DNA from: Sporosarcina sp. NCCP-2716
GTDB lineage: Bacteria; Bacillota; Bacilli; Bacillales_A; Planococcaceae
Length of the DNA: 64,000 nucleotides
NCBI RefSeq assembly: GCF_023707985.1
Contig: NZ_BRCF01000002.1
Location: 193,351 to 257,350 of the forward strand
Direction: 5' to 3'
Shown piece after piece: positions 1 through 12,701 of this stretch. Numbering within the stretch: the first letter of the stretch is position 1; each line of letters begins with the position of its first letter. A program made the position numbers and the translations under genes. Under the pieces are notes generated by a model. It did no database searches, had not been told where the DNA came from, and saw only the letters and a list, made by a program, of their open reading frames with translations.

Positions 1-164
1 TGGACGACGACGCCCGCCTTCTTTGCGAGCGTGGTGATTTCCCCGATACTCTGCTTATTCAGCCCTTCTGCAACCCAGATCTTATTCAGCTCACGGCCTG
101 ACCGCAGCGCCTCCGCGACAGGGTTTTTGCCGCCGATCAGTTCAGCACCTTCAATTTCCGGCAT
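1..164 (-). CDS. rlmB: 23S rRNA (guanosine-2'-O-)-methyltransferase RlmB, N-terminal fragment
   Basis: Only the first 54 codons are inside the window; the gene runs off the left edge. The visible protein begins [20 protein letters not shown], which matches the N-terminal substrate-binding domain of TrmH/RlmB-type SPOUT methyltransferases (the GKNPVxEALRSG signature). RlmB 2'-O-methylates a conserved guanosine of 23S rRNA domain V. The ATG at 164 has a strong Shine-Dalgarno GAAGGAGG just upstream (172-180). The start lies inside the end of mrnC (14-nt overlap), so the two are translationally linked, as in the Bacillus cysS-mrnC-rlmB cluster. The catalytic knot domain cannot be checked. Confidence 0.9.
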   Translation of the reverse strand, partial: MPEIEGAELIGGKNPVAEALRSGRELNKIWVAEGLNKQSIGEITTLAKKAGVVV

Positions 165-579
165 TGTGTACGCCTCCTTCTGCAAGTTCAATGGCCTTGC
201 GGATGAATTCTTCGGTTCTGTCCCGTTCCCCAAGCAGATAAAGGAAGCCGACAACCGCTTCGAAAGCGGAACTGTGGTTGTATGTCAGGACATCCGTGTT
301 TTTCGGGACGGAACCTGACTTTGCGTTCCGCCCCCGTTTCATGACTGCGAGTTCCTCTTCTGTCAGGAACCCTTCTTCCACCATCGTCTTCAAAATCGCC
401 GCTTGCGCTTTCGCGGAAACGAATTTCGTCGCTTCCTTGTGAAGGATGTTCGGCTTGACCCTGCCCGATCTCAATAGATGCTCGCGGACCGCCTGTTCAT
501 ATACGGCGTCGCCCATGTAGGCGAGGGACAGGGCTTTCAGCTGACGCACGTCCTGCACGCGCAGCGTATAGTCACTCAT
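151..579 (-). CDS. mrnC: Mini-ribonuclease III (MrnC)
   Basis: 142 residues, the usual length of the dimeric catalytic-domain-only RNase III that matures 23S rRNA in Bacillus. The N-terminal [10 protein letters not shown] motif carries the catalytic acidic cluster (Asp24), and [19 protein letters not shown] is the family hallmark segment, followed by the [12 protein letters not shown] helix with the second acidic site. There is no double-stranded-RNA-binding domain, as expected. I chose the ATG at 579, which forms an ATGA overlap with the cysS stop codon; an in-frame GTG at 591 would add four residues and is possible. Probably co-transcribed with cysES and rlmB. Confidence 0.93.
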   Translation of the reverse strand: MSDYTLRVQDVRQLKALSLAYMGDAVYEQAVREHLLRSGRVKPNILHKEATKFVSAKAQAAILKTMVEEGFLTEEELAVMKRGRNAKSGSVPKNTDVLTYNHSSAFEAVVGFLYLLGERDRTEEFIRKAIELAEGGVHNAGN

Positions 580-1976
580 GACCGTTTCCACCGGACACCT
601 TGTGCCGTGTCTTCCAGCAGGATCCCCTGCTCTTTCAGTTCGTCACGGATTTCGTCGGCCCGTGCGAAGTCCCGGTTTTTCCGCGCTTCCTGGCGCTCTT
701 CGATCAGCCGGTCGATCGCTTCATCGTGCAGTTCTTCCTTCTCGCCGAACGGCAGTCCGAGGACGCCCATCAGCTTGCGGAACGTCTCCAGGAATGCTTC
801 CAGCACGACCGTTTCCGTATTGGTCTCCCGCAGATAGACGTTTGCAAGGCTCGCAAGCTCGAAGATCGCCGCGACGGCATTCGCTGTATTAAAATCATCG
901 TCCATCGCCTCTTCGAACGCCTTCTGCTGTTCCCGGATCTTTTCGAGCCAGATATCGTGCTGGTCGCCGTTGTCAGCAGAAACAGCCAGGCGGTGCCCGA
1001 TGTTCTCATAGGCGGTGCGGATCCGGCCTAGACCGTTTGCAGCGCTTTCCACGAGTTCCTGCGAGAAGTTGACAGGGGACCGGTAGTGCACAGCGAGCAT
1101 GAAGAAACGGAGCACTTGCGGGTCGATCTGCTGGATGATGTCATGCACGAGCACGAAGTTCCCGAGCGACTTCGACATTTTTTCATTGTCGATGTTGATG
1201 TAGCCGTTATGCATCCAGTAGCGGGCGAACGGTTCGCCTGTCAATGCTTCCGACTGGGCGATTTCGTTTTCGTGGTGCGGGAATGTCAAGTCCTGACCGC
1301 CTGCATGGATGTCGATCGTATTCCCGAGCAGCTGACGGGCCATGACCGAGCACTCGATGTGCCAGCCGGGACGCCCTTCTCCCCACGGGCTGCTCCAGGA
1401 AATCTCCCCTTCTTTCGCCGCTTTCCATAATACGAAGTCGAGTGCGTCGTCTTTCCGTTCGCTCGCTTCGATGCGCGCTCCGACTTTCAGTTCGTCGATC
1501 GATTGGTGCGACAGTTTCCCATAGCCATCGAACTTCCGCGTCCGGAAATACACATCGCCTTCCGACTCGTAGGCATAACCTTTTTCAATCAGCACGGAGA
1601 TGAAATCGATGACGTCCTGGATATGCTCCGTGACGCGCGGATGGACATCCGCCTTCTGGCAGCCGAGCGCGCCGACATCTTCGAAATAGGCCTGGATGAA
1701 GCGCTCCGTCAGCTCAGGCACCTCTTCGCCGAGCTCGTTTGCCGCTTTGATGATCTTATCGTCGACGTCTGTGAAGTTCGAGACGAACTTCACATCGTAG
1801 CCGCGGTATTCCAAATAGCGGCGGACCGTATCGAAGACGATGACAGGCCGTGCGTTGCCGATGTGGATGTAGTTGTAGACGGTCGGTCCGCACACATACA
1901 TCTTCACTTTCCCTTCTTCGAGCGGCACGAACGCCTCTTTCTTACGCGTCAGCGTGTTATAGATCTGAATGGTCAT
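576..1976 (-). CDS. cysS: Cysteine--tRNA ligase
   Basis: 466 residues, exactly the usual bacterial length. It charges tRNA-Cys with cysteine in the cytoplasm. The class I signatures are present: HIGN at residues 38-41 and KMSKS in the segment [14 protein letters not shown]. The zinc-site Cys29 (YVCGPTVYN) and the downstream zinc ligands ([23 protein letters not shown]) are visible. The gene overlaps cysE by 4 nt (ATGA) and mrnC by 4 nt, so it sits inside one transcription unit controlled by the upstream Cys T-box. Nothing unusual in the sequence. Confidence 0.98.
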   Translation of the reverse strand: MTIQIYNTLTRKKEAFVPLEEGKVKMYVCGPTVYNYIHIGNARPVIVFDTVRRYLEYRGYDVKFVSNFTDVDDKIIKAANELGEEVPELTERFIQAYFEDVGALGCQKADVHPRVTEHIQDVIDFISVLIEKGYAYESEGDVYFRTRKFDGYGKLSHQSIDELKVGARIEASERKDDALDFVLWKAAKEGEISWSSPWGEGRPGWHIECSVMARQLLGNTIDIHAGGQDLTFPHHENEIAQSEALTGEPFARYWMHNGYINIDNEKMSKSLGNFVLVHDIIQQIDPQVLRFFMLAVHYRSPVNFSQELVESAANGLGRIRTAYENIGHRLAVSADNGDQHDIWLEKIREQQKAFEEAMDDDFNTANAVAAIFELASLANVYLRETNTETVVLEAFLETFRKLMGVLGLPFGEKEELHDEAIDRLIEERQEARKNRDFARADEIRDELKEQGILLEDTAQGVRWKRS

Positions 1977-2641
1977 CGGTCATCATCCTTTTCTCCTGTA
2001 GTGGGCATTTCTTTTCGTAACGAAGCCAGTTCATCCTCCAGCCTTGCAATCCGGTCTTCCAGCGTCTGGCATCTGTCGGACACCGGATCAGGCAGCGCAT
2101 GGCTCAGCCGGTCCTTGACACGCACCCCGTTCGAGATGACGACTTTCCCCGGGATGCCGACAACAGTCGAGTCGGCAGGAACGTCTTTCAGAACGACGGA
2201 GCCTGCGCCGACTTTGCTGTTTTCGCCAATAATGATATTGCCGAGCACTTTAGCACCTGTCGCCACCAGGACACCGTCATGCAGGGTCGGATGGCGTTTC
2301 CCTTTTTCCTTGCCTGTGCCGCCGAGTGTGACTCCCTGGTAGATCGTGACGTCGTCACCGATCACACACGTCTCCCCGATCACGACTCCCATTCCGTGGT
2401 CGATGAACAGCCGCCTGCCGATGACGGCTCCCGGGTGGATTTCAATACCGGTGAAGAAACGGCCGATCTGCGACAGAACGCGGGCGCCGAAATGGAGATT
2501 CCGGCGGTGCAGCCCGTGGGCGATCCGGTACATCCAGATTGCATGCAGCCCTGAGTATGTCAAGACGACCTCGAGCGTACTGTGGGCTGCCGGATCCTGG
2601 TCAAATATGCAGCGGACATCTTCTTTCATGTGAGAAAACAT
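1973..2641 (-). CDS. cysE: Serine O-acetyltransferase
   Basis: 222 residues. CysE transfers an acetyl group from acetyl-CoA to L-serine, the committed step of cysteine synthesis. Residues ~60-170 form the left-handed beta-helix of hexapeptide repeats ([37 protein letters not shown]), including the catalytic DHG. The N-terminal helical domain is the short Gram-positive form. I chose the ATG at 2641 ([11 protein letters not shown]) because AAAGGGG lies at the right distance; an open frame continues upstream but would run through the T-box leader. First gene of the T-box-controlled cysE-cysS unit; the C-terminal 30 residues are predicted coiled coil-like ([13 protein letters not shown]). Confidence 0.95.
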   Translation of the reverse strand: MFSHMKEDVRCIFDQDPAAHSTLEVVLTYSGLHAIWMYRIAHGLHRRNLHFGARVLSQIGRFFTGIEIHPGAVIGRRLFIDHGMGVVIGETCVIGDDVTIYQGVTLGGTGKEKGKRHPTLHDGVLVATGAKVLGNIIIGENSKVGAGSVVLKDVPADSTVVGIPGKVVISNGVRVKDRLSHALPDPVSDRCQTLEDRIARLEDELASLRKEMPTTGEKDDDR

Positions 2642-2684
2642 AGTGTTCCCCTTTCTATGGTGCAGCGGACCGAGATTTTGGACA

Positions 2685-2966
2685 AATACGAAAACGCGTC
2701 CCTGTCTGCTGACAGAGACGCGTTTCTGCGTGGTTCCACTCTTGTTCCGGACAGACAGGGATCCTCCTGTCTGTCCGCTCGGTGTCTGTAACGCAGACAA
2801 TTCGTCCGGCCTACTGCAACGTTCGGCCCGGCGCTCGGAGGTGCATTTCCGCAAATCGGTCAGCCCGGATCCCTTTCAGCCAATGGAGATCCTCTCTGTC
2901 GGGCCCGTTTTCTGCGTACTTCTCCTCTTCAACGCTTTTTCTTATCGGTTCTCTCTTCGGTACCTC
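2685..2966 (-). promoter_or_regulatory. Cys-specific T-box riboswitch of cysE-cysS
   Basis: Read on the minus strand, the leader contains the canonical T-box AGAGTGGAACCACG (about 2728-2742) followed by a strong terminator hairpin (2693-2724, stem AACGCGTCTCTGTC) with a T-run, i.e. the competing antiterminator/terminator pair. Stem I has the AGAAGTA side of the specifier loop, the distal AGAGAG element and, on the 3' side, GAAATGCACC; the specifier triplet is TGC (2843-2845), a Cys codon. Uncharged tRNA-Cys would therefore stabilise antitermination and turn on cysES, matching the genes downstream. Confidence 0.93.
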
Positions 2967-2968
2967 TT

Positions 2969-2996
2969 ATTGTACACAGCCGAATCCACTTGTCAA
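2969..2996 (-). promoter_or_regulatory. Sigma-A promoter of the cysES T-box leader
   Basis: TTGACA (2991-2996), 16-bp spacer, TACAAT (2969-2974) on the minus strand. It starts 8 bp after the gltX stop codon and points into the T-box leader. Confidence 0.85.
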
Positions 2997-3003
2997 CAGC
3001 GGG

Positions 3004-4464
3004 TCACTGGGCGTACTTTTCCACGCGGGCGATCGTCTTTTCCCTGCCGAGAAGGGCGATGGAATCCGGAAGTTCCGGTCCGTGCGCCTGACCTGTTGCC
3101 ACGACGCGGATCGGCATGAACAGGTTCTTCCCTTTGTGGCCTGTTTCTTTCTGGACTGCTTTGATGGCCGCCTTGATGGACGGAGCGTCGAATGTCTCGA
3201 GGTCCTCGAGCTGCTTCTTGAACGAAGCCATCACTTCCGGCACTTGTTCCCCTGCCAGAATCTCTTTGGATTGCTCATCATATTCAATGGCGTCCGAGAA
3301 GAACTGGGCGGACAGCTCGACGATTTCAGCGCCGAAGCTCAATTGACCGTGATACAGGGCGATCAGGCTGCGCACCCAATCCCGTTTCGCCTCGTCCATG
3401 TCTTCACTGACCAGCCCCGCTTTGACGAGGTGCGGAAGCGTTAGGGCGACCACTTCATCCAGGTCGAGCTTTTTGATGTATTGGTTGTTCATCCACGTCA
3501 GCTTCTGCTTGTCGAACATCGACGGTGACTTCGACAGCCGGCTTTCGTCGAACTGCTCGATCAGCTCTTCTTTCGTGAAAAGCTCATCTTCTCCGACCGG
3601 CGACCAGCCGAGGAGCGCGAAGAAGTTGAACATCGCTTCCGGCAAGTAGCCGAGCTCCTTGTATTGGGAGATGAACTGGATGATCGATTCATCCCGCTTC
3701 GACAGCTTTTTACGGTCTTCGTTGACGATGAGCGTCATGTGGCCGTAACGGGGTGCCGTCCAGCCGAGCGTATCGAAGATCATGAGCTGTTTCGGCGTGT
3801 TCGTCAAGTGCTCCTCGCCGCGGAAGACGTGCGTCATGTCCATCAGGTGATCATCGACGACGACTGCGAAGTTATAGGTCGGGATACCGTTCGCTTTCAC
3901 GAGCACCCAGTCCCCGATGTCCTTCGATTCGAACTGAACAGTGCCGCGCACGAGGTCGTCGATCGTGTACGTGACGTCCTCCGGTACACGCATGCGGATT
4001 GTGTACGGCATGCCTGCCGCTTCTTTTTCAGCGACTTCCTCTTTGCTCAGATGGCGGCATCTGCCGTTATACATCGGCGCTGCAATGCCGGCCTGTTTCT
4101 GCTTTTCACGCTCTTCTTCGAGCTCTTCCGGCGTGCAGAAGCATTTGTAGGCCGCTCCCTTATCGAGCATCTCCGCGGAGTATTTCTTGTACGTATCGAG
4201 CCGCTCCATCTGACGGTATGGGCTGTATGGGCCGCCGATATCAACGGACTCATCATAGTCGATGCCGAGCCATTTCAAGTTGTCCAGCTGCGACAGTTCC
4301 CCCGCTTCAATATTGCGGGCGGTGTCGGTGTCTTCGATCCTGACGATGAATTTCCCGTTATGATGACGGGCGAATAAATAGTTGAATAGTGCCGTCCGGG
4401 CTCCTCCGATATGCAGGTGGCCGGTCGGGCTTGGTGCGTAGCGTACGCGTACTTCTGCTGGCAT
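3004..4464 (-). CDS. gltX: Glutamate--tRNA ligase
   Basis: 486 residues, the usual length of bacterial GluRS. The class I motifs are HIGG (residues 18-21, [12 protein letters not shown]) and KLSKRDES (the KMSKS equivalent). A CxC...C...H-type zinc-binding region is visible around [10 protein letters not shown]...YNGRCRHLS. In Bacillales this enzyme is typically non-discriminating and also makes Glu-tRNA-Gln for GatCAB; that is family knowledge, not visible here. I chose the ATG at 4464 ([15 protein letters not shown]); the open frame extends 13 codons upstream without a better ribosome site. The cysES promoter begins directly after its stop codon. Confidence 0.96.
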   Translation of the reverse strand: MPAEVRVRYAPSPTGHLHIGGARTALFNYLFARHHNGKFIVRIEDTDTARNIEAGELSQLDNLKWLGIDYDESVDIGGPYSPYRQMERLDTYKKYSAEMLDKGAAYKCFCTPEELEEEREKQKQAGIAAPMYNGRCRHLSKEEVAEKEAAGMPYTIRMRVPEDVTYTIDDLVRGTVQFESKDIGDWVLVKANGIPTYNFAVVVDDHLMDMTHVFRGEEHLTNTPKQLMIFDTLGWTAPRYGHMTLIVNEDRKKLSKRDESIIQFISQYKELGYLPEAMFNFFALLGWSPVGEDELFTKEELIEQFDESRLSKSPSMFDKQKLTWMNNQYIKKLDLDEVVALTLPHLVKAGLVSEDMDEAKRDWVRSLIALYHGQLSFGAEIVELSAQFFSDAIEYDEQSKEILAGEQVPEVMASFKKQLEDLETFDAPSIKAAIKAVQKETGHKGKNLFMPIRVVATGQAHGPELPDSIALLGREKTIARVEKYAQ

Positions 4465-4529
4465 GGTGGGACATCTCCGTTCTGTTAGTTCGATTAGTTG
4501 CAAGCTGTATAGTCCAGTTTACCAAAAAC

Positions 4530-5006
4530 TTAAGCTTTCACCAACAGGATTGCTGCAAGTGCTGCAATTCCTTCTTCCCTGCCGACGAATCCGAGTTTCT
4601 CGGTCGTTGTCGCTTTAACGTTCACTTGGGATGGATCTGCATGCAGCAGTTCCGCTACACGGTTCTGAATCGTCCCGATATGCGGCGCCATTTTCGGCTG
4701 CTGCGCCATTATCGTACAGTCGATGTTGCCAAGTGCATAGCCTTCCGCTTCGACGATCTTCCACACTTCCTCGAGCAGGACTGCGGAATCCGCATCTTTG
4801 AAAGCGGCGTCCGTGTCCGGGAAATGATGGCCGATGTCCCCTTTGCCGATTGCGCCGAGCGCAGCGTCCGTGATTGTATGGAGCAGGACGTCTGCATCGG
4901 AATGGCCGATCAGGCCTCTATCATGCGGTATCGTGATGCCGCCGATGATCAGCGGGCGCCCTTCCGCAAACTCATGTACATCGAAACCTTGTCCTATCCG
5001 TATCAT
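4530..5006 (-). CDS. ispF: 2-C-methyl-D-erythritol 2,4-cyclodiphosphate synthase
   Basis: 158 residues. IspF cyclises CDP-ME 2-phosphate with release of CMP in the non-mevalonate isoprenoid pathway. The zinc ligands Asp8 and His10 (QGFDVHEF) and His42 region ([12 protein letters not shown]) are present, as is the [10 protein letters not shown] substrate loop and the C-terminal [17 protein letters not shown] motif. It overlaps ispD by 4 nt (ATGA), so the two consecutive-pathway enzymes are translationally coupled, the usual Bacillus arrangement. Confidence 0.97.
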   Translation of the reverse strand: MIRIGQGFDVHEFAEGRPLIIGGITIPHDRGLIGHSDADVLLHTITDAALGAIGKGDIGHHFPDTDAAFKDADSAVLLEEVWKIVEAEGYALGNIDCTIMAQQPKMAPHIGTIQNRVAELLHADPSQVNVKATTTEKLGFVGREEGIAALAAILLVKA

Positions 5007-5698
5007 TCCATCGTCTCCTCCAGCCGTTTTTTCAGTAAGTATCCGCCGTATGCCAAGTCTTCCGGCGTTGTCATCTTAATATTGTCATAGGTGCTTCCCA
5101 CTACATGCACCGGGAGTCCCGCGCGTTCTGCGAGTGTCGCTTCGTCCGTGCCGAGGAACTGTTCCTGCCGCGCTTTCCGGGAGGCATCGAGCAGCAGCTC
5201 ATACCGGAACGCCTGCGGGGTCTGGATGATCCACAGACGTTCCCGATCCGCTGTTTCCTCGACCTGTCCGTCCGTTACATATTTCATCGTGTCTTTCGCT
5301 TTCACGCCGGCGACGGCTGCCCCGTGTTCCGCTGCGCTCTCCGCGAGCTTATGGATGACGGGGCGGGCGATGAACGGCCGGGCGGCGTCGTGGACGAGCA
5401 CGATACCGCCTTCCTGATGTGCTTCCAGGCAGGCGGCCACACTGTCCTGCCGCTCTGCTCCGCCGGCGGGCAGCGCCTTCACCTTCGTAATGGCCGAGTC
5501 CCGGATGATCGCTTCGATCACCGGTCTTTCGGAGTCTTTGACGGCAAGGATGATCCCGGCGCACCATGGATCCTCTTCAAAGACTGTCAGCGTATGGCCT
5601 AAAATCGTTTTGCCGGCAAGTTTGAGGAACAGTTTGTTCTGTCCCGCACCCATCCGCGTGCCGCTGCCGGCTGCCGGCATCATCACTGTATAATCCAT
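5003..5698 (-). CDS. ispD: 2-C-methyl-D-erythritol 4-phosphate cytidylyltransferase
   Basis: 231 residues. IspD transfers CMP from CTP to MEP. The nucleotide-binding P-loop [10 protein letters not shown]...NKLFL is at residues 8-26, [10 protein letters not shown] marks the substrate-binding region, and IQTPQAF and GTDEATLAE are conserved family signatures. The gene lies 30 bp after yacL on the same strand and overlaps ispF. Confidence 0.97.
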   Translation of the reverse strand: MDYTVMMPAAGSGTRMGAGQNKLFLKLAGKTILGHTLTVFEEDPWCAGIILAVKDSERPVIEAIIRDSAITKVKALPAGGAERQDSVAACLEAHQEGGIVLVHDAARPFIARPVIHKLAESAAEHGAAVAGVKAKDTMKYVTDGQVEETADRERLWIIQTPQAFRYELLLDASRKARQEQFLGTDEATLAERAGLPVHVVGSTYDNIKMTTPEDLAYGGYLLKKRLEETME

Positions 5699-5728
5699 TC
5701 TCTTTTCATCCTATCTGCTGTCGGACTG

Positions 5729-6826
5729 TCAAGCCCTCGACGATTTGCTGTGCTTCGGTTTGGCGAAGATCATGCGGCCTGCTGACGTCTGCAGCACGCT
5801 CGTGACGACAACGTCGATTGCCGAGCCGATATAGCTCCGTCCGTCTTCGATGACGATCATCGTGCCGTCATCCAAGTAGGCGACGCCCTGGTTATGCTCT
5901 TTCCCGTCTTTGATGACGAGCACATGCATTTCTTCCCCTGGGATGACGACCGGCTTGACGGCATTCGCCAAGTCGTTGATATTCAGCACTTCCACGCCGT
6001 GCAGGTCCGCCACTTTGTTCAAATTGAAGTCATTCGTGACGACGAGCCCTTTCATCTTCTTCGCGAGATGGACCAGTTTCAAGTCCACTTCCGCGACATT
6101 CGGGAAGTCTTCGTCCGTGATGAGGATCTTCTTGCCGTCCCCTTCCTGGAGACGCCGAAGGACATCCAGACCGCGCCGTCCTTTTGTCCGCTTCAGCGTA
6201 TCAGCGGAATCCGCGATATGCTGGAGTTCTGTCAGTACGAACTGGGATACGACGAGGACGCCTTCAAGAAATCCGGTATCCGCAATGTCCGCGATCCGCC
6301 CGTCGATGATGACGCTCGTGTCGAGGATCTTATGGGGCGACTGGGCCGTTTCGGTTCCTTCCGCCTCCCCGTCTTTCTTTTTCCCGACGTTCCGGATCGA
6401 GAAGAGGGCGTTCAGGAACTCATCGCGTTTCTTGAAGCCGACCTGGAATCCGAGATAGCCGAACAGGACGGACAGCAGCATCGGCAGAAGTGCCGTCACA
6501 GCCGGGATCTGGATGTTATTCAGTGCGGAACCGAGCAGGAACGCGACGATGAGTCCGACAATCAGCCCGATCGACCCGAAGAACAGATCGAGTATCGGCG
6601 CTTTCAGCAGCAGATCTTCCAGCCATTTAATGAAATTGACGATCGGATCGGTCAGGAAAGTGCTGAACACGAACAGGAACAGCGCCCCTATGACTGCAGC
6701 AACGTATGGATTATTGAACAGCGGGGTGTCGGTAAAAGAAGATAAGTGGAATAAGTACGGGAGAAATAATACACCGAGTGTACCGCCGACCAGCAAAAAC
6801 ATCACTTGCACAACACGTTTCATCAT
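5729..6826 (-). CDS. yacL: PIN/TRAM-domain membrane protein YacL
   Basis: 365 residues. The N-terminal ~135 residues contain four hydrophobic segments (for example VMFLLVGGTLGVLFLPYLF and LIVGLIVAFLLGSAL). A PIN-like nuclease domain follows from about residue 170 (KILDTSVIIDGRIADI, ITDEDFPN, VVTNDFNLNKVADL) with the conserved acidic residues, and a TRAM domain closes the protein (EGRSYIGSAIDVVVTSVLQT). In B. subtilis the orthologue sits beside disA and radA; its substrate is not well defined. The ATG at 6826 has AAGGAGGT seven bases upstream. Membrane-attached RNA or DNA-processing nuclease is an inference from domains. Confidence 0.92.
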   Translation of the reverse strand: MMKRVVQVMFLLVGGTLGVLFLPYLFHLSSFTDTPLFNNPYVAAVIGALFLFVFSTFLTDPIVNFIKWLEDLLLKAPILDLFFGSIGLIVGLIVAFLLGSALNNIQIPAVTALLPMLLSVLFGYLGFQVGFKKRDEFLNALFSIRNVGKKKDGEAEGTETAQSPHKILDTSVIIDGRIADIADTGFLEGVLVVSQFVLTELQHIADSADTLKRTKGRRGLDVLRRLQEGDGKKILITDEDFPNVAEVDLKLVHLAKKMKGLVVTNDFNLNKVADLHGVEVLNINDLANAVKPVVIPGEEMHVLVIKDGKEHNQGVAYLDDGTMIVIEDGRSYIGSAIDVVVTSVLQTSAGRMIFAKPKHSKSSRA

Positions 6827-6959
6827 TCAATCCACCTCCTTTTTGTAGTAACAGTATACCTGTATTTGCCTGCGATTGCTCGCTCGGACCCCGGGCAGGC
6901 AAGGAATCCTGTTATGTGAACAGGACCCTTTGCAGCAGGGGAAAGTTCCGTTCGACCGC

Positions 6960-8333
6960 TCATTGCGGCAGACAGAGCTCCAGTGCTTCCCGGACTGTCT
7001 CCACGCCGACGACCTGGATGCCTTCCGGATACTCCCATCCTCCGACGTTGGAGGCCGGGATGATTGCGCGCTCGAAACCGAGTTTCGCTGCCTCGCCGAC
7101 GCGCTGCTCGATACGTGAGACGCGCCGGACTTCGCCGGTCAGACCGACTTCGCCTATGTAGCAGTCCGTCCCGCTCGGTGCGGTGTCCCGGTAGCTGGAC
7201 ACGATGCTCATGAGGACAGCCAGATCGATTGCGGGTTCATCCAGCTTCACGCCGCCTGCGACTTTAATATATGCATCTTGCGCCTGTAACAGCATCCCCA
7301 TCCGTTTTTCCAGCACCGCCATGAGGAGCGATACCCGGTTCTGGTCAAGGCCGGTCGCCATGCGCTTCGGGTAATTGAAGCTGGAAGGGGTCACGAGCGC
7401 CTGTATTTCCACTAAGATCGGCCGCGTCCCTTCCATCGAGGCGACGATCGTCGAGCCTGCACCGCCCTGTGACCGTTCCTGTATGAACAGTTCGGAAGGG
7501 TTCAGCACTTCTTTCAGGCCTCCCTGCAGCATTTCGAAGATGGCGATTTCGTTCGTCGAGCCGAACCGGTTCTTCACGCTGCGCAGGATCCTGTACGTAT
7601 GGTGCCGTTCCCCTTCGAAATACAGCACCGTATCCACCATATGCTCCAAGAGGCGCGGTCCTGCAATCTGCCCCTCTTTCGTGACATGGCCGACGATGAA
7701 GATCGCGATGCCTTGCGTTTTTGCGATCTTCATGAGCTCTGCCGTACATTCACGGACTTGGGAGACACTGCCGGGTGCGGAAGTCACTTCCGGATGGTGG
7801 ACCGTCTGGATGGAGTCGACGATGACGAATTTCGGCTGGACGCTTTCGATCGTTTCGTGGATCATCGCCAAGTCCGTCTCCGCGTAGATGTACAGCTCGT
7901 CCGACAGCACTCCGAGCCGCTGTGCCCGAAGTTTCGTCTGCCGGATCGATTCCTCACCGGATATATAGAGCACGCGCTTCTGCTGGTTCGACAGCAGGGC
8001 GGATACCTGGAGCAGCAATGTCGACTTCCCGATACCGGGGTCCCCCCCGATCAGGACGAGCGATCCCGGGACGATGCCGCCGCCGAGCACCCGGTTCAAT
8101 TCGTTCATCTCCGTAAGGATGCGCGGTTCGTCTTCGACTTCCACTGCATTGATCGGCATCGCTTTCTGTTTGACGGCCCCTGAATGCTGGAAAGCGCCCC
8201 GAGGACCTTTCTGGATAATCTCCGTCTCCTCTTCCATCGTGTTCCATTCGCCGCAGCCAGGGCAGCGTCCCATCCACTTAGGAGATTCATAGCCACACGA
8301 TTTACATAGGAATTTCGTTTTCTTTTTTGCCAT
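6960..8333 (-). CDS. radA: DNA repair protein RadA (Sms)
   Basis: 457 residues, usual length. RadA is a RecA-like DnaB-type motor that promotes branch migration during recombination. The order is: N-terminal zinc finger CKSC...CPGC (residues ~8-27), RecA-like ATPase with Walker [10 protein letters not shown], the RadA-specific KNRFG motif, and a C-terminal Lon-protease-like domain ([19 protein letters not shown]). I chose the ATG at 8333 with GGAGG upstream. The open frame upstream has no ribosome site. Between radA and yacL there are only 133 bp, with no disA. Confidence 0.96.
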   Translation of the reverse strand: MAKKKTKFLCKSCGYESPKWMGRCPGCGEWNTMEEETEIIQKGPRGAFQHSGAVKQKAMPINAVEVEDEPRILTEMNELNRVLGGGIVPGSLVLIGGDPGIGKSTLLLQVSALLSNQQKRVLYISGEESIRQTKLRAQRLGVLSDELYIYAETDLAMIHETIESVQPKFVIVDSIQTVHHPEVTSAPGSVSQVRECTAELMKIAKTQGIAIFIVGHVTKEGQIAGPRLLEHMVDTVLYFEGERHHTYRILRSVKNRFGSTNEIAIFEMLQGGLKEVLNPSELFIQERSQGGAGSTIVASMEGTRPILVEIQALVTPSSFNYPKRMATGLDQNRVSLLMAVLEKRMGMLLQAQDAYIKVAGGVKLDEPAIDLAVLMSIVSSYRDTAPSGTDCYIGEVGLTGEVRRVSRIEQRVGEAAKLGFERAIIPASNVGGWEYPEGIQVVGVETVREALELCLPQ

Positions 8334-8417
8334 ACATGTCCTCCAAACGACGAAGAGGACAGCCCCACCCCTGTTTCGTGCCAAGGGCGGGCCATCCTGA
8401 TCCGTCTGTGTTCCGTA

Positions 8418-10874
<2,457 letters not shown>

Positions 10875-10968
10875 ATTACTTCCTCTCCTTCTGCACAGGC
10901 TATTTTTCTTCACCTTACTTATCTATATTCGTCCGGCCCGCCAAACAATCGGCTGCCGGGCAATTGAC

Positions 10969-11014
10969 TTTGACTATCTTTGATGATTCTATCGGATTTC
11001 CGGCATCCGCGCAA
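10969..11014 (-). promoter_or_regulatory. Internal clpC promoter with CtsR box
   Basis: On the minus strand TTGCGC (11009-11014), 17-bp spacer, TAGAAT (10986-10991). The -10 box is followed at once by CATCAAAGATAGTCAAA (10969-10985), which fits the CtsR heptad repeat (A/G)GTCAAA-NAN-(A/G)GTCAAA with one weak position. The site lies between mcsB and clpC, so clpC can be transcribed and CtsR-repressed independently of ctsR-mcsA-mcsB. Confidence 0.8.
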
Positions 11015-11023
11015 AAGAGACGC

Positions 11024-12109
11024 TCAAGGCTCATCGGGATGCGGTTCACCGTCCGCCGCCCTCTGACGGAGACGTTCGCGGATCAGCTTGGCGCGGCTGC
11101 TGTCCAGCTCTTCAGCTGTCAGTTCGCCGCCTTCGAAGTTCTGCAGGAACCCGGACTGCATGAACACCATCAGCTCATTCAGGATGTTCATATCGACGTC
11201 TTCGATTAGACCGAGGTCGATGCCGAGCCGGACATCCGACAGGCATCGCGCGGCTTCCGCAGATGGCAGGAGCCGGGCGTATGATAACGTGCCGAGCGCC
11301 CGGAAGACACGGTTCTCAAGTGAGAGCCTCGACCGGCCGAGCAGCAGCTCCCGCGATTTCCGTTCATGCACGATGATCCGGCTGACGATATTCGCGAGTT
11401 CCGCCAGAATCTCCTTCTCCGACTTGCCGAGTGTCAGCTGGTTGGACACTTGGTAGACGTTGCCGGGCGCTTCGCTGCCTTCCCCGTAACTGCCGCGGAC
11501 GACCATCCCGAGCCGCGAGACTGCGGGGATGATCCGGTTGATCTGCTTCGTCATCGTGAGAGCCGGCAGATGGACCATGACGGAAGCGCGCATCCCCGTC
11601 CCGGTGTTCGACGGGCAGCTTGTCAAATATCCGAACTCCTCATCGAATGCGTAAGGAAGCCTGCTTTCCAGCAAGTTGTCGGTTTCATCCGCTTTCCGGT
11701 AGGCATTCTCGAGCTGCAGACCGGGATAGATGCACTGGATCCGCAGATGGTCTTCCTCATTCACCATGATGCTGACCGTTTCGTCCTCGGACAGCAGTAC
11801 AGCGCCATAGTGCACAGCATCCGCAAGCTGCGGACTGATCAAGTGCTTTTCGACGAGCGTCTGACGGCCGAGTGCCTTCAAATCACTCATTCTGGTATAG
11901 GCATACCCTGTTTTCCCGCCGTTAAGCAGTGCGTCCGAAACAAGTTTACCGATTTCTTCCGCCTGTTCGTCCGAGAACGCAATCGGAAACCGGAATCCCC
12001 TCAGATTGCGGGCGAGCCGGATGCGGGTCGACATGACGATGTCGGAGTGCTCGCCATGAGGCACCATCCAGCCGGTCACTGCGTTCTGCATATATTCGTT
12101 ATTCCCCAT
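11024..12109 (-). CDS. mcsB: Protein-arginine kinase McsB
   Basis: 361 residues. McsB phosphorylates arginines on proteins, including CtsR, and marks them for ClpCP. It is a phosphagen-kinase-fold enzyme: STRIRLARNLRGFRFP near the N-terminus, SIMVNEEDHLRIQ, the catalytic-loop Cys in YLTSCPSNTGTGMRASVMVHLP, and RGSYGEGSEA in the ATP-binding region. The C-terminal helical part contains the DVRLGIDLGLI segment. It overlaps mcsA by 11 nt. GGAGGGG precedes the ATG at 12109. Confidence 0.96.
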   Translation of the reverse strand: MGNNEYMQNAVTGWMVPHGEHSDIVMSTRIRLARNLRGFRFPIAFSDEQAEEIGKLVSDALLNGGKTGYAYTRMSDLKALGRQTLVEKHLISPQLADAVHYGAVLLSEDETVSIMVNEEDHLRIQCIYPGLQLENAYRKADETDNLLESRLPYAFDEEFGYLTSCPSNTGTGMRASVMVHLPALTMTKQINRIIPAVSRLGMVVRGSYGEGSEAPGNVYQVSNQLTLGKSEKEILAELANIVSRIIVHERKSRELLLGRSRLSLENRVFRALGTLSYARLLPSAEAARCLSDVRLGIDLGLIEDVDMNILNELMVFMQSGFLQNFEGGELTAEELDSSRAKLIRERLRQRAADGEPHPDEP

Positions 12110-12650
12110 CGGCTGCCCCTCCTTCCTCAGGTCCGGCTGACAGCTTCCGTTTCCATTCTTTTATTTCATCGCGCAGGACGGCCGCCTGTTCGAACCGTTC
12201 CGTCTGGATTGCGTCCTGCATGCTGATTCGCAAGAATTCGATCTGCTTCTTGATGGCCATCTTTTCGTTGAAGGAAGCGGGGATCTTGCCCCGGTGCACC
12301 GTGCTGCCGTTATGCAGCTTGCCGAATACCCGCGGCAGCCGCTCCCGGAATGTCTCATAGCAGACGGGACATCCGAATTTGCCGATTTCAAGGAACCGGT
12401 GGAACGTCAGGCCGCATTCCGGGCATTCCGGCATCACCTGCGCTTCGAGGGCCTGCGGCTGGACCGCCTCCCCTGTCAGCCACTGGGACAGGAATTGCTG
12501 GATCGACATCGGTTCCTGATTCGGATTGACCGAAAACGTCTGCAGGTTGAACGCACACTGGTCGCAGAGGTTCCGTTCGACCGGTCCTCCCGGTGTCTCC
12601 TGCTTCAGGATGACGGACACCGGCCGTTCTTTACAGTTTTCGCAAAGCAT
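12099..12650 (-). CDS. mcsA: McsA, zinc-binding activator of McsB
   Basis: 183 residues. McsA stimulates the arginine kinase McsB and modulates CtsR. Four CxxC zinc motifs are visible: CENC near residue 3, CDQC near 35, CPEC near 87 and CPVC near 108. The C-terminus carries a UVR motif (RISMQDAIQTERFEQAAVLRDEIKE). The start MLCENCKERPV at 12650 has AGGTGG upstream. Second gene of the ctsR operon. Confidence 0.94.
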   Translation of the reverse strand: MLCENCKERPVSVILKQETPGGPVERNLCDQCAFNLQTFSVNPNQEPMSIQQFLSQWLTGEAVQPQALEAQVMPECPECGLTFHRFLEIGKFGCPVCYETFRERLPRVFGKLHNGSTVHRGKIPASFNEKMAIKKQIEFLRISMQDAIQTERFEQAAVLRDEIKEWKRKLSAGPEEGGAADGE

Positions 12651-12701
12651 GTCATACCACCTCACTGAATGTTTGGCTGAAGTGTCCGGCTTCCCGGACG
12701 G

